Below are positions 37,652 to 45,418 of a stretch of DNA of 64,000 nucleotides, in pieces. The translations under genes and the position numbers were made by a program. The stretch is taken from NCBI RefSeq assembly GCF_032337115.1, contig NZ_JAVXZY010000011.1, positions 1 through 64,000 on the forward strand, given 5' to 3'. Within the stretch, counting starts at the first letter, position 1. Each line of letters opens with the position of its first letter. Under the pieces are notes generated by a model. The model did not search any database and had not been told where the DNA came from. It worked only from the letters and a program-made list of their open reading frames with translations. The stretch is from Roseateles_C aquae (GTDB lineage: Bacteria > Pseudomonadota > Gammaproteobacteria > Burkholderiales > Burkholderiaceae_C).

Positions 37652-39291
37652 TGAGCGCCGTGAAGATCTTTGTTCCCCGCGACTCGGCCGCGCTGGCCGT
37701 GGGCGCCGACGAGGTGGCCGCCGCCTTGCAGGCCGAGGCCGGCCGTCGCGGACTGGCGATCGAGCTGGTGCGCAACGGCTCGCGCGGCCTGTTCTGGCTG
37801 GAAACGCTGGTCGAGGTGGAAACCGCACAGGGGCGCATCGCCTACGGCCCGGTCGAGGCTGCCGATGTGCCGGGCCTGCTGGATGCTGGCTTGCTGCAAG
37901 GCGGCGAACACCCGCTGCGCCAGGGCGTGACCGAACAGATCCCCTTCCTGGCGCTGCAGGAGCGGCTGACCTTCCGCCGCGTCGGCGTGATCGATCCGCT
38001 CTCGCTGGCCGACTACGAGGCCCACGAGGGCTGGACCGGCCTGCGCCGTGCGCTCGGTCTGGATGGCGCCGCCATCATTCAGGAAGTGCTGCACTCCGGC
38101 CTGCGCGGCCGCGGCGGTGCGGCCTTTCCGGCCGGCATCAAGTGGAAGACGGTGCGCGAAGCGCAGGCTTTACAGAAATACATTGTCTGCAATGCCGACG
38201 AAGGCGACTCCGGCACCTATTCCGACCGCATGACCATGGAGGGCGACCCCTTCATGCTGATCGAGGGCATGACCATCGCCGCGCTGGCGGTGGGTGCCAC
38301 CCGCGGCTACATCTACATCCGCTCCGAGTACCCGCATGCAATCGCCACGATGACCGAGGCCATCGCCCGCGCGAGCGCCGCCGGCTTCCTCGGCGACAGC
38401 GTCTGCGGCAGCGGCCACGCCTTCCAGCTGGAGGTGCGCAAGGCCGCGGGCAGCTATGTCTGCGGCGAAGAAACCGCGATGCTGGAGAGCATCGAAGGCA
38501 AGCGCGGCGTGGTGCGCGCCAAGCCGCCGCTGCCGGCGCTCGCTGGCCTGTTCGGTCAGCCGACGGTGATCAACAACGTCATCACCTTTGCCAGCGCGCC
38601 CATCATCCTGGCGCGCGGCGGTGCCTTCTATCGCGACTTTGGCGTCGGCCGTTCTCAAGTCGGCGCTGGGCCGTCCCAAGCCGGCTTGACCCCCTCGGGG
38701 GGCAGGGCGGGAGCATCCCGACCTGGGGGCTTTGCTTCGGGCACCCTGCCCTTCCAGCTGGCCGGCAATATCAAGCAGGGCGGCCTGGTCGAGAAGGCTT
38801 TTGGCCTGACGCTGCGCGAGCTGCTCTACGGCTTTGGCGGCGGCACGGCCAGCGGCCGGCCGATCAAGGCGGTGCAGGTGGGCGGCCCGCTGGGCGCCTA
38901 CATTCCCGAATCGCAATGGGATGTGCCGCTGGACTACGAGGCCTACGCGGCCATGGGCGCCGTGGTTGGTCATGGCGGCATCGTCGTGCACGACGACACG
39001 GCCGATCTCTCGCAGCTCGCCCGCTATGCGATGGAGTTCTGCGCCATCGAGTCCTGCGGCAAGTGCACGCCCTGCCGCATCGGCTCGACCCGCGGCGTAG
39101 AAGTGATCGACCGCATCCGCAGCAACCAAAACCGCGCCGAGCAGGTGATCCTGTTGCGCGACCTCTGCGACACCATGACCCACGGTTCGCTCTGCGCCAT
39201 GGGCGGCATGACGCCGTTCCCGGTGCTGTCGGCACTGAACCACTACCCGCAGGACTTCGGTCTTGCCGAGCCCGACCAGGCCGCCGCCTGA
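37648..39291 (+). CDS. fdsB: FdsB, formate dehydrogenase beta (NAD/FMN) subunit, with in-frame repeat insertion
   Basis: A 547-residue NuoF-like subunit with an N-terminal thioredoxin-like extension. NADH binds at GLRGRGGAAFPAGIKWK, FMN at CNADEGDSGTYSDRMTMEGDPF, and a [4Fe-4S] cluster at ESCGKCTPCRIGSTRG. It passes electrons from FdsA to NAD+. Family members normally run from GVGRS straight into GTLPFQLAGN; here about 27 extra residues (337-363) are encoded by an extragenic-type repeat inserted in frame. All binding motifs are intact, so the protein is probably still functional. Confidence 0.92.
   Translation: MMSAVKIFVPRDSAALAVGADEVAAALQAEAGRRGLAIELVRNGSRGLFWLETLVEVETAQGRIAYGPVEAADVPGLLDAGLLQGGEHPLRQGVTEQIPFLALQERLTFRRVGVIDPLSLADYEAHEGWTGLRRALGLDGAAIIQEVLHSGLRGRGGAAFPAGIKWKTVREAQALQKYIVCNADEGDSGTYSDRMTMEGDPFMLIEGMTIAALAVGATRGYIYIRSEYPHAIATMTEAIARASAAGFLGDSVCGSGHAFQLEVRKAAGSYVCGEETAMLESIEGKRGVVRAKPPLPALAGLFGQPTVINNVITFASAPIILARGGAFYRDFGVGRSQVGAGPSQAGLTPSGGRAGASRPGGFASGTLPFQLAGNIKQGGLVEKAFGLTLRELLYGFGGGTASGRPIKAVQVGGPLGAYIPESQWDVPLDYEAYAAMGAVVGHGGIVVHDDTADLSQLARYAMEFCAIESCGKCTPCRIGSTRGVEVIDRIRSNQNRAEQVILLRDLCDTMTHGSLCAMGGMTPFPVLSALNHYPQDFGLAEPDQAAA
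38656..38736 (+). repeat. Extragenic repeat inserted in frame in fdsB
   Basis: 81 bases between the GVGRS and GTLPF codons of fdsB. They contain CCGTCCCAAGCCGGCTTG, then the hairpin ACCCCCTCGGGGGG and GCGGGAGCATCCCG. The reverse complement matches the extragenic element at 29438-29480. The length is a multiple of three and no stop is created. Confidence 0.75.
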
Positions 39292-39309
39292 GTCCAGGAG
39301 CAGATCATC

Positions 39310-42234
39310 ATGTTGAACCATCTGAAGCAAGACATCGATCACGGCACCCCGCGCCGTGAGTCGAGCGAAGAAGTCACGCTGGAAATCGACGGCTTCCCGG
39401 TCACCGTGCCCAAGGGCACCTCGCTGATGCGCGCCGCCGTGGACGCCGGCATCCAGGTGCCCAAGCTCTGCGCCACCGACAGCCTGGAGCCCTTCGGCTC
39501 CTGCCGGCTCTGCCTGGTCGAGATCGAAGGCCGCAACGGCTTCCCGGCCAGCTGCACGACACCGGCCGAGGCCGGCATGAAGGTCAAGACCCAGACGCCA
39601 AAGCTGCAGGATCTGCGCAAAGGCGTGATGGAGCTCTACATCTCCGACCACCCGCTGGACTGCCTGACCTGCTCGGCCAACGGCAATTGCGAGCTGCAGG
39701 ACATGGCCGGCGTGACCGGGCTGCGCAATGTGCGCTATGGCGTGGGCGGGGCTGTTGTAGATGGGGTGGCGGGCGCCCACCACTGCGATTCGAAGAAAGA
39801 CGAGTCCAACCCCTATTTCACCTACGACCCGAGCAAGTGCATCGTCTGCAACCGCTGCGTGCGCGCCTGCGAGGAGACGCAAGGCACGTTTGCGCTGACG
39901 ATCTCGGGCCGCGGCTTTGAATCGCGCGTGTCGCCGGGCCAGGACCAGCCTTTCATGGAGTCGGAATGCGTGAGCTGCGGCGCCTGCGTCGAGGCCTGCC
40001 CCACGGCCACGCTGCAGGAAAAGTCGGTCATCTGGCTGGGCCAGCCCGAGCACAGCGTCATCACCACCTGCGCCTACTGCGGCGTGGGCTGCGGCTTCAA
40101 GGCCGAGATGAAGGGCACGCAGGTCGTGCGCATGGTGCCCTGGAAGGATGGCAAGGCCAATGAGGGCCACAGCTGCGTCAAGGGCCGCTTTGCCTGGGGC
40201 TATGCCACCCACCAGGATCGCATCACCAAGCCGATGATCCGCGCGTCCATCCAGGATCCCTGGCAGGAAGTCAGCTGGGAAGTGGCGCTGAACCATGCGG
40301 CCAGCGAATTCCGCCGCATCCAGGCCAAGTACGGCAAGGATTCGATTGGCGGCATCACCTCCTCGCGCTGCACCAACGAGGAAACCTATCTGGTGCAGAA
40401 GCTGATCCGCGCGGCCTTCGGTAATAACAACGTCGATACCTGCGCGCGCGTCTGCCACTCGCCGACCGGCTACGGCCTCGGCCAGACCCTGGGCACCTCG
40501 GCCGGCACGCAGACCTTCAAGTCGGTGGAGAAGGCCGATGTGATCATGGTCATCGGCGCCAACCCCAGCGCCGCGCACCCGGTGTTTGCCTCGCGGATGA
40601 AGAAGCGGCTGCGCGAAGGCGCCCAGCTGATCGTCGTCGACCCGCGGCGCATCGACCTGGTCAACTCGCCGCACATCCGCGCCGCCCATCATCTGCAGCT
40701 GAAGCCCGGCACCAATGTGGCGGTGATCAGCGCGCTGGCCCATGTGATCGTCACCGAAGGTCTGGTCAACGAGGCCTATGTGGCCGAGCGCTGCGACACC
40801 AAGAGCTTCAATGAATGGCGCGATTTCGTTGCCCGGCCGGAGAACTCGCCCGAGGCGCTGGAGGCCGCCAGCGGCGTGCCGGCGGCCGAGGTGCGCGCCG
40901 CGGCGCGCCTGTACGCCACAGGCGCGAGCAATGGAACGGCCGCCGTCACGCGTCGGCCAAATGCGGCCATCTATTACGGCCTGGGCGTCACCGAGCACAG
41001 CCAGGGTTCGACGATGGTGATGGGCATTGCCAATCTGGCCATGGCCACCGGCAACGTCGGCCGCGAAGGCGTGGGCGTGAACCCCTTGCGCGGCCAGAAC
41101 AATGTGCAGGGCTCCTGCGATATGGGCAGCTTCCCGCACGAGCTGCCCGGCTACCGCCATATCAGCGACAGCACCGTGCGCGGCCAGTTCGAGGCCGCCT
41201 GGGGCGTGACGCTGAACCCCGAGCCGGGGCTGCGCATCCCGAATATGTTCGACGCCGCGCTGTCGGGCAGCTTCAAGGGCCTGTACTGCGAGGGCGAGGA
41301 CATCGTGCAGTCCGACCCCAACACCCAGCATGTGGCCGAGGCCATGATGGCAATGGAATGCGTGGTCGTGCAGGACATCTTCCTGAACGAAACCGCCAAG
41401 TACGCCCATGTCTTCCTGCCCGGCTCCAGCTTCCTGGAAAAGGACGGCACCTTCACCAATGCCGAGCGCCGCATCAGCCGCGTGCGCAAGGTCATGCCGC
41501 CGCTGGCCGGCTATGCCGATTGGGAAGTGACGCAGAAGCTGGCGCAGGCGCTGGGCTATCCGATGGATTACAAGAATCCCGAGGAGATCATGGCCGAGAT
41601 CGCCGCGCTGACGCCGACCTTTGCCGGCGTCAGCTACGAGAAGATCGAGCGCCTGGGCAGCGTGCAATGGCCCTGCAACGACAGCACCGAAGAGGCCGGC
41701 ACCTCCATCATGCATGTGGACAGATTCGTCCGTGGCAAGGGCCGTTTCATCATCACCCAGTACGTGCCGACCGACGAGAAGGTCACGCGCAAGTTCCCGC
41801 TGCTGCTGACCACCGGCCGCATCCTCAGCCAGTACAACGTCGGCGCCCAGACCCGCCGCACGCCGAACAACGAATGGCATAGCGAAGACCGGCTGGAGAT
41901 CCATCCGCACGATGCCGAGGAACGCGGCATCAAGCAGGACGACTGGGTCGGCATCCAGAGCCGTGCCGGCGAGACGGTGCTGCGCGCCGAGCTGACCGAT
42001 CGCGTCCAGCCCGGCGTCGTCTACACGACCTTCCACTTCCCCGAGTCCGGCGCCAACGTCATCACCACCGACAACTCCGACTGGGCCACCAACTGCCCCG
42101 AGTACAAGGTCACCGCGGTGCAGGTGATGCCGGTGCAGCAGCCGTCCGAGTGGCAGCGCGAGTTCAGCCGCTTCGACCAGCTGCAGCAAGGCCTGCTGCA
42201 GGGCCGCCGCCACGAGACCGTCCATGGCAAGTAA
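39310..42234 (+). CDS. fdsA: FdsA, formate dehydrogenase catalytic alpha subunit (Mo/W-bisMGD)
   Basis: A 974-residue catalytic subunit that oxidises formate to CO2. N-terminal [2Fe-2S] ferredoxin (FGSCRLCLVE), the NuoG-like HPLDCLTCSANGNCELQ cluster, two [4Fe-4S] motifs (CIVCNRCVRACEE and CVSCGACVEACPT), then the molybdopterin domain with its own cluster (CAYCGVGCGFKAEM ... CVKGRFAWGY). The metal ligand is Cys in NVDTCARVCHSP, not selenocysteine. A GAVVDGVAGAHH stretch before the ferredoxins looks slightly longer than usual. It needs MoaA/MobA-derived cofactor and FdhD sulfuration. Confidence 0.95.
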   Translation: MLNHLKQDIDHGTPRRESSEEVTLEIDGFPVTVPKGTSLMRAAVDAGIQVPKLCATDSLEPFGSCRLCLVEIEGRNGFPASCTTPAEAGMKVKTQTPKLQDLRKGVMELYISDHPLDCLTCSANGNCELQDMAGVTGLRNVRYGVGGAVVDGVAGAHHCDSKKDESNPYFTYDPSKCIVCNRCVRACEETQGTFALTISGRGFESRVSPGQDQPFMESECVSCGACVEACPTATLQEKSVIWLGQPEHSVITTCAYCGVGCGFKAEMKGTQVVRMVPWKDGKANEGHSCVKGRFAWGYATHQDRITKPMIRASIQDPWQEVSWEVALNHAASEFRRIQAKYGKDSIGGITSSRCTNEETYLVQKLIRAAFGNNNVDTCARVCHSPTGYGLGQTLGTSAGTQTFKSVEKADVIMVIGANPSAAHPVFASRMKKRLREGAQLIVVDPRRIDLVNSPHIRAAHHLQLKPGTNVAVISALAHVIVTEGLVNEAYVAERCDTKSFNEWRDFVARPENSPEALEAASGVPAAEVRAAARLYATGASNGTAAVTRRPNAAIYYGLGVTEHSQGSTMVMGIANLAMATGNVGREGVGVNPLRGQNNVQGSCDMGSFPHELPGYRHISDSTVRGQFEAAWGVTLNPEPGLRIPNMFDAALSGSFKGLYCEGEDIVQSDPNTQHVAEAMMAMECVVVQDIFLNETAKYAHVFLPGSSFLEKDGTFTNAERRISRVRKVMPPLAGYADWEVTQKLAQALGYPMDYKNPEEIMAEIAALTPTFAGVSYEKIERLGSVQWPCNDSTEEAGTSIMHVDRFVRGKGRFIITQYVPTDEKVTRKFPLLLTTGRILSQYNVGAQTRRTPNNEWHSEDRLEIHPHDAEERGIKQDDWVGIQSRAGETVLRAELTDRVQPGVVYTTFHFPESGANVITTDNSDWATNCPEYKVTAVQVMPVQQPSEWQREFSRFDQLQQGLLQGRRHETVHGK

Positions 42235-43123
42235 GACCGCCAAGCCGGCATCGACGCTAGCCACCGCCGCGCCGTCGTTCTGCGAAGGCGCGCGCCCGCT
42301 GCCCGTGCAGGGCGTGCGCGCCGGCCGCGCCTTTGCGCTTGACGATTGGGTGGCCGACGAGGTGCCGGTGGCGCTGGAGTACAACGGCGTCAGCCATGCG
42401 GTGATGCTGGCTACGCCGCTGGACCTGGAAGACTTCGCGCTCGGCTTCTCGCTCAGCGAGGGCATTCTCAGCGCCGCGCACGAGCTCTACAGCGTCGAGG
42501 AAGAAGCCTCCGAGCAGGGCATCACCCTGCATCTGCGCATTGCCGGCGAGGCCTTTGCCCGGCTGAAGGAACGCCGCCGCACGCTGGCCGGCCGCACCGG
42601 CTGCGGCCTTTGCGGCACCGAGAGCCTGGCCCAGGTGGCGCGCGATCTGCCCCGGCTGGGCGCGCCCGGCGAGGGTCAGGTCTTGCGTCGCGAGGCGATT
42701 GCCCGGGCGATGAGCCAGTTCGTCGAGCTGCAGACGCTGCAGCAGGCCACCGGCGCCGTGCACGCAGCCGCCTGGTGCTCGGCCGAGGGCGAGGTCAAAT
42801 GGCTGCGCGAGGACGTTGGCCGCCACAACGCGCTGGACAAGCTGATCGGCGCGCTGGCTCGCCACGAGGTGCGCGCGGGCGAAGGCTTCATCGCCGTCAC
42901 CAGCCGGGCCAGCTTCGAGATGGTGCAAAAAACCGCGAGCGCCGGCGTGCCGCTGCTGGCCGCCGTCTCGGCCCCCACCTCCTTCGCCGTGGCCACCGCC
43001 GCGCGCGCGCAGATGACCTTGGTCGGCTTCGCCCGCGGCCAGGACCTGGTCATCTACTGCCACCCCGAGCGGCTGGCGCTGGAGCGCCCCGCGCTCGCGC
43101 CGGCCAACTGCTCCGCCCACTGA
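42224..43123 (+). CDS. fdhD: FdhD-type sulfurtransferase (FdsC), formate dehydrogenase maturation
   Basis: A 299-residue FdhD family protein that delivers sulfur to the Mo-bisMGD cofactor before insertion into FdsA. The functional CxxC is in RTGCGLCGTESL, and the family motifs DVGRHNALDKLIG and TSRASFEMVQKTASAG are present. It overlaps the fdsA 3' end by 11 bases, so it is co-translated. In Cupriavidus and Rhodobacter this position is occupied by fdsC. Length fits the family. Confidence 0.93.
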   Translation: MASKTAKPASTLATAAPSFCEGARPLPVQGVRAGRAFALDDWVADEVPVALEYNGVSHAVMLATPLDLEDFALGFSLSEGILSAAHELYSVEEEASEQGITLHLRIAGEAFARLKERRRTLAGRTGCGLCGTESLAQVARDLPRLGAPGEGQVLRREAIARAMSQFVELQTLQQATGAVHAAAWCSAEGEVKWLREDVGRHNALDKLIGALARHEVRAGEGFIAVTSRASFEMVQKTASAGVPLLAAVSAPTSFAVATAARAQMTLVGFARGQDLVIYCHPERLALERPALAPANCSAH

Positions 43124-43142
43124 ACGAATCGACTTATTCCCC

Positions 43143-43391
43143 ATGGACATCGAAAAACTCGTCCGCATGGCCAACCAGATCGGCACCTTCTTCCAGGCCA
43201 TGCCCGATCACGCCGAAGCCGTCGACGGCATCGCCACCCACATCAAGAAGTTCTGGGATCCCAGGATGCGCCGCGAACTGCTGGGGGCGATCGATGGTGG
43301 CGATGCCGCGGCTGCGGGGCTGCTGCCGCTTGTAAGGGAGGCCTTGCAAAGCATGAGCAATGATCAGGCCCAGCAAACACGCTCTGTCTAA
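43143..43391 (+). CDS. fdsD: FdsD, formate dehydrogenase delta subunit
   Basis: An 82-residue protein with MDIEKLVRMANQIGTFFQAM, HIKKFWDPRMRRELL and VREAL, typical of the small delta subunit that completes FdsGBACD. Its last residues (QSMSNDQAQQTRSV) differ from the second copy at 45081, which suggests a breakpoint near 43341. The stop overlaps the stop of the convergent gene 43388-44353 by three bases. Confidence 0.9.
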   Translation: MDIEKLVRMANQIGTFFQAMPDHAEAVDGIATHIKKFWDPRMRRELLGAIDGGDAAAAGLLPLVREALQSMSNDQAQQTRSV

Positions 43392-44353
43392 AGCCCCAAT
43401 CTGTAGAGCGCCTTACTACGAATCGCACTAGAAATCGCGCGGGCCTGCCTAGCGACGAGATCGCGCCGAGCAGAATCGGGAATCGCACTCAGAACAGCTG
43501 AGTCGAGCGATTCTCCACACTGCCCCTGCTCTGCGCACATTTTCAACATCAGCAGGCTGTCAGTTGAACAGTCAAACTCAGCAGCGCACATGGCAAGCAA
43601 GATCGCATGCTGAAGATCGCCTGATTCAAGAAAAATCGGTTCCATTCCCGGGCGAAGAGTTTTATCTTGACCTGAGTACTCGAGCCATGTAGCCAAGCCT
43701 GGGCCAATCCAGATCAAAGCCTCTTCGCCATAATTGAACAAGGCAGCTCGCAAATTCGCGCGAACTTTTTCTGCCGAACCGTCAATAAAGTCCTGTCTAC
43801 TCAACTCGGCATCATGTGGATTCACCGGATTGGGGGCATTTTGCAGAGCTGCAATCAAATCACGCTCCGCTTGCCGCAGCGCACTCGGACTGTAAGCATA
43901 CAGTGCGCCACATCGTTCGCGCAATTTCTGTCTCGCTGAAAATGCCTTATACAACTGCAGAATATTGCTTTGCAGCACCTCAACATGCTGATATTCAAGC
44001 AATATTGGTTTGCAGAAATTTAATATCTCCATCGCAACATAGTTATCCTCTGGTTTTTTGGATTCAAGACCCCGTCGAAAGTAGGCCAGAAGTGCGTTTG
44101 CATCCGCACGCCAAAAATCGGTGACAGCATCTTTAGATGCCTGCTTGACGAACGGGATATTGATCTGCGCCTCTGGCAAAGTCGCTACGCCACTGACAGC
44201 ATGCATTTCAGGCAGATTTGATGATGTGGGAGCAGTCGGCGCCGCAACGACCAACGCTGACTCACTAGCCCCCGTCCACTCGAACAACAAGTAGCAAGCC
44301 AACGCCGTCGCGCCCAGCAACAATATGCCGCGCCAGAATCGCAATCGCGTCAT
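43388..44353 (-). CDS. Unknown membrane-anchored protein, 321 aa, AT-richer island gene
   Basis: Starts MTRLRFWRGILLLGATALACYLLFEW from ATG 44353, which overlaps the upstream gene's stop by four bases (ATGA). One N-terminal membrane segment; the rest (~290 residues) is helical and probably periplasmic, with several cysteines (NFCKPILL, RERCGALYA, MCAAEFDCSTDS, KMCAEQGQCGES) that could form disulphides. No known domain is recognised. Codon use and GC content are clearly lower than in the flanking fds genes, which suggests recent acquisition. Confidence 0.65.
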   Translation of the reverse strand: MTRLRFWRGILLLGATALACYLLFEWTGASESALVVAAPTAPTSSNLPEMHAVSGVATLPEAQINIPFVKQASKDAVTDFWRADANALLAYFRRGLESKKPEDNYVAMEILNFCKPILLEYQHVEVLQSNILQLYKAFSARQKLRERCGALYAYSPSALRQAERDLIAALQNAPNPVNPHDAELSRQDFIDGSAEKVRANLRAALFNYGEEALIWIGPGLATWLEYSGQDKTLRPGMEPIFLESGDLQHAILLAMCAAEFDCSTDSLLMLKMCAEQGQCGESLDSAVLSAIPDSARRDLVARQARAISSAIRSKALYRLGL

Positions 44354-44952
44354 AACGACTCTTTCTTGCATCCCTTATCACCGCCTCCACCTCCGCCACC
44401 GATCGGCACACTGAGCCTCACCACAACCTCGCCCGTGTACTCCCAAAAACCTCGAACAACAATTGTCGCCGGATCAGAAGACTGCGGATATTCGGTCACC
44501 CAACGCCCAGTCGGAAACTTTACATCGCGTTGAACAGTATTGCTGTTACCCGGACGATCCTCGCAAGGCGCATGCTTCAGAAGCCAATCCTTTATAGCAG
44601 TTTGTGAAACCGTGGATGGGGAATCAATGGATTCAACTCGAGTTTTTTTACCGAACGCGCACGATATGCCTGCCACATACGAACACTGCGCTGTCACATC
44701 CATATCATAGACTTCGCCGCTGGCATAAACCACTCGTACGATATCCCCTCGCTTGATCTGTTGCACATCCAAAAGCATGTAGAGCCGCGCAATGTTTCTG
44801 GCGCCGGCAAACTCAAGATCGCTGTCATCGGCAAAGCTGCGAATACTCGGATTTCTCAAACTGACGTTAAACGGCCCCCACATCTTTGCAACAGCCACAG
44901 TCGCAATCACCAAAAGCAACATGAGCCCTTTTCGCTTCCACGTCAACTTCAT
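44350..44952 (-). CDS. Unknown membrane-anchored/secreted protein, 200 aa, AT-richer island gene
   Basis: Starts MKLTWKRKGLMLLLVIATVAVAKMWG: an N-terminal membrane anchor or uncleaved signal. The rest appears beta-rich and exported, with cysteines in TAQCSYVAGISCAFG and APCEDRPG, and a C-terminal glycine run followed by DKGCKKESL. The segment RGFWEYTGEVVVRLSVP may be a final beta strand pair. No family recognised. It is the first gene of a coupled two-gene operon with 43388-44353. Low GC compared with its neighbours. Confidence 0.65.
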   Translation of the reverse strand: MKLTWKRKGLMLLLVIATVAVAKMWGPFNVSLRNPSIRSFADDSDLEFAGARNIARLYMLLDVQQIKRGDIVRVVYASGEVYDMDVTAQCSYVAGISCAFGKKTRVESIDSPSTVSQTAIKDWLLKHAPCEDRPGNSNTVQRDVKFPTGRWVTEYPQSSDPATIVVRGFWEYTGEVVVRLSVPIGGGGGGGDKGCKKESL

Positions 44953-45080
44953 CTCAGCCTCACAGTATTGAGCGGTTTTTGAGACGCTATATTAACTTGT
45001 TATTTGCATGCCTCCAACACCCTCCAATGGGGGGCCATTGCGGAAGTGCCGTTCTCTTGAGTCTGTCGCCACCACACATC

Positions 45081-45314
45081 ATGGACGTCGCAAAACTCGT
45101 CCGCATGGCCAACCAGATCGGCCACTTCTTTGAGGCCATGCCCGACCACGCCGAAGCGCTGGACGGCATCGCCACCCACATCAAGAAGTTCTGAGATCCC
45201 AGGATGCGCCGCGAACTGCTGGGGGCGATCGATGGTGGCGATGCCGCGGCGGCGGCACTGCTGCCCATCGTCAGGGAAGCCATCGATTTGCGCCGCGTCC
45301 ACCTGGCGCCCTGA
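45081..45314 (+). pseudogene. fdsD: Second fdsD copy with an in-frame TGA
   Basis: A 77-codon relative of fdsD. Thirty-seven codons (MDVAKLVRMANQIGHFFEAM ... HIKKF) lead to TGA at 45192-45194, where the intact copy has TGG. The frame then continues DPRMRRELLGAIDGGDAAAA and ends VREAIDLRRVHLAP. The region from GGCATCGCCACC to GATGCCGCGG is almost base-identical to 43231-43313, while the first 25 codons differ by several substitutions. The mix suggests gene conversion or a mosaic duplication. Truncated at 37 residues unless the stop is read through. Confidence 0.75.
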
Positions 45315-45418
45315 ACGATGGGAGTCCACTGCCTCTTGTGCCATGCAGGCGCTGCGCCGTTGTGTCAAAGCTGCACAGCTGCGCTGCACCTGATCCCGAC
45401 TGCTCCATAGTTGTTCGG

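Noticed and set aside
38170..42465. Very long - strand open frame (1431 codons) opposite fdsB/fdsA
   Set aside because: It is antisense to well-supported formate dehydrogenase genes with all Fe-S and Mo motifs; open antisense frames are common in high-GC DNA and its product is low-complexity.
45192..45194. Selenocysteine at the in-frame TGA of the second fdsD copy
   Set aside because: The position is Trp in the intact copy, FdsD is not a selenoprotein family and no SECIS-like hairpin is apparent. A nonsense mutation is simpler.
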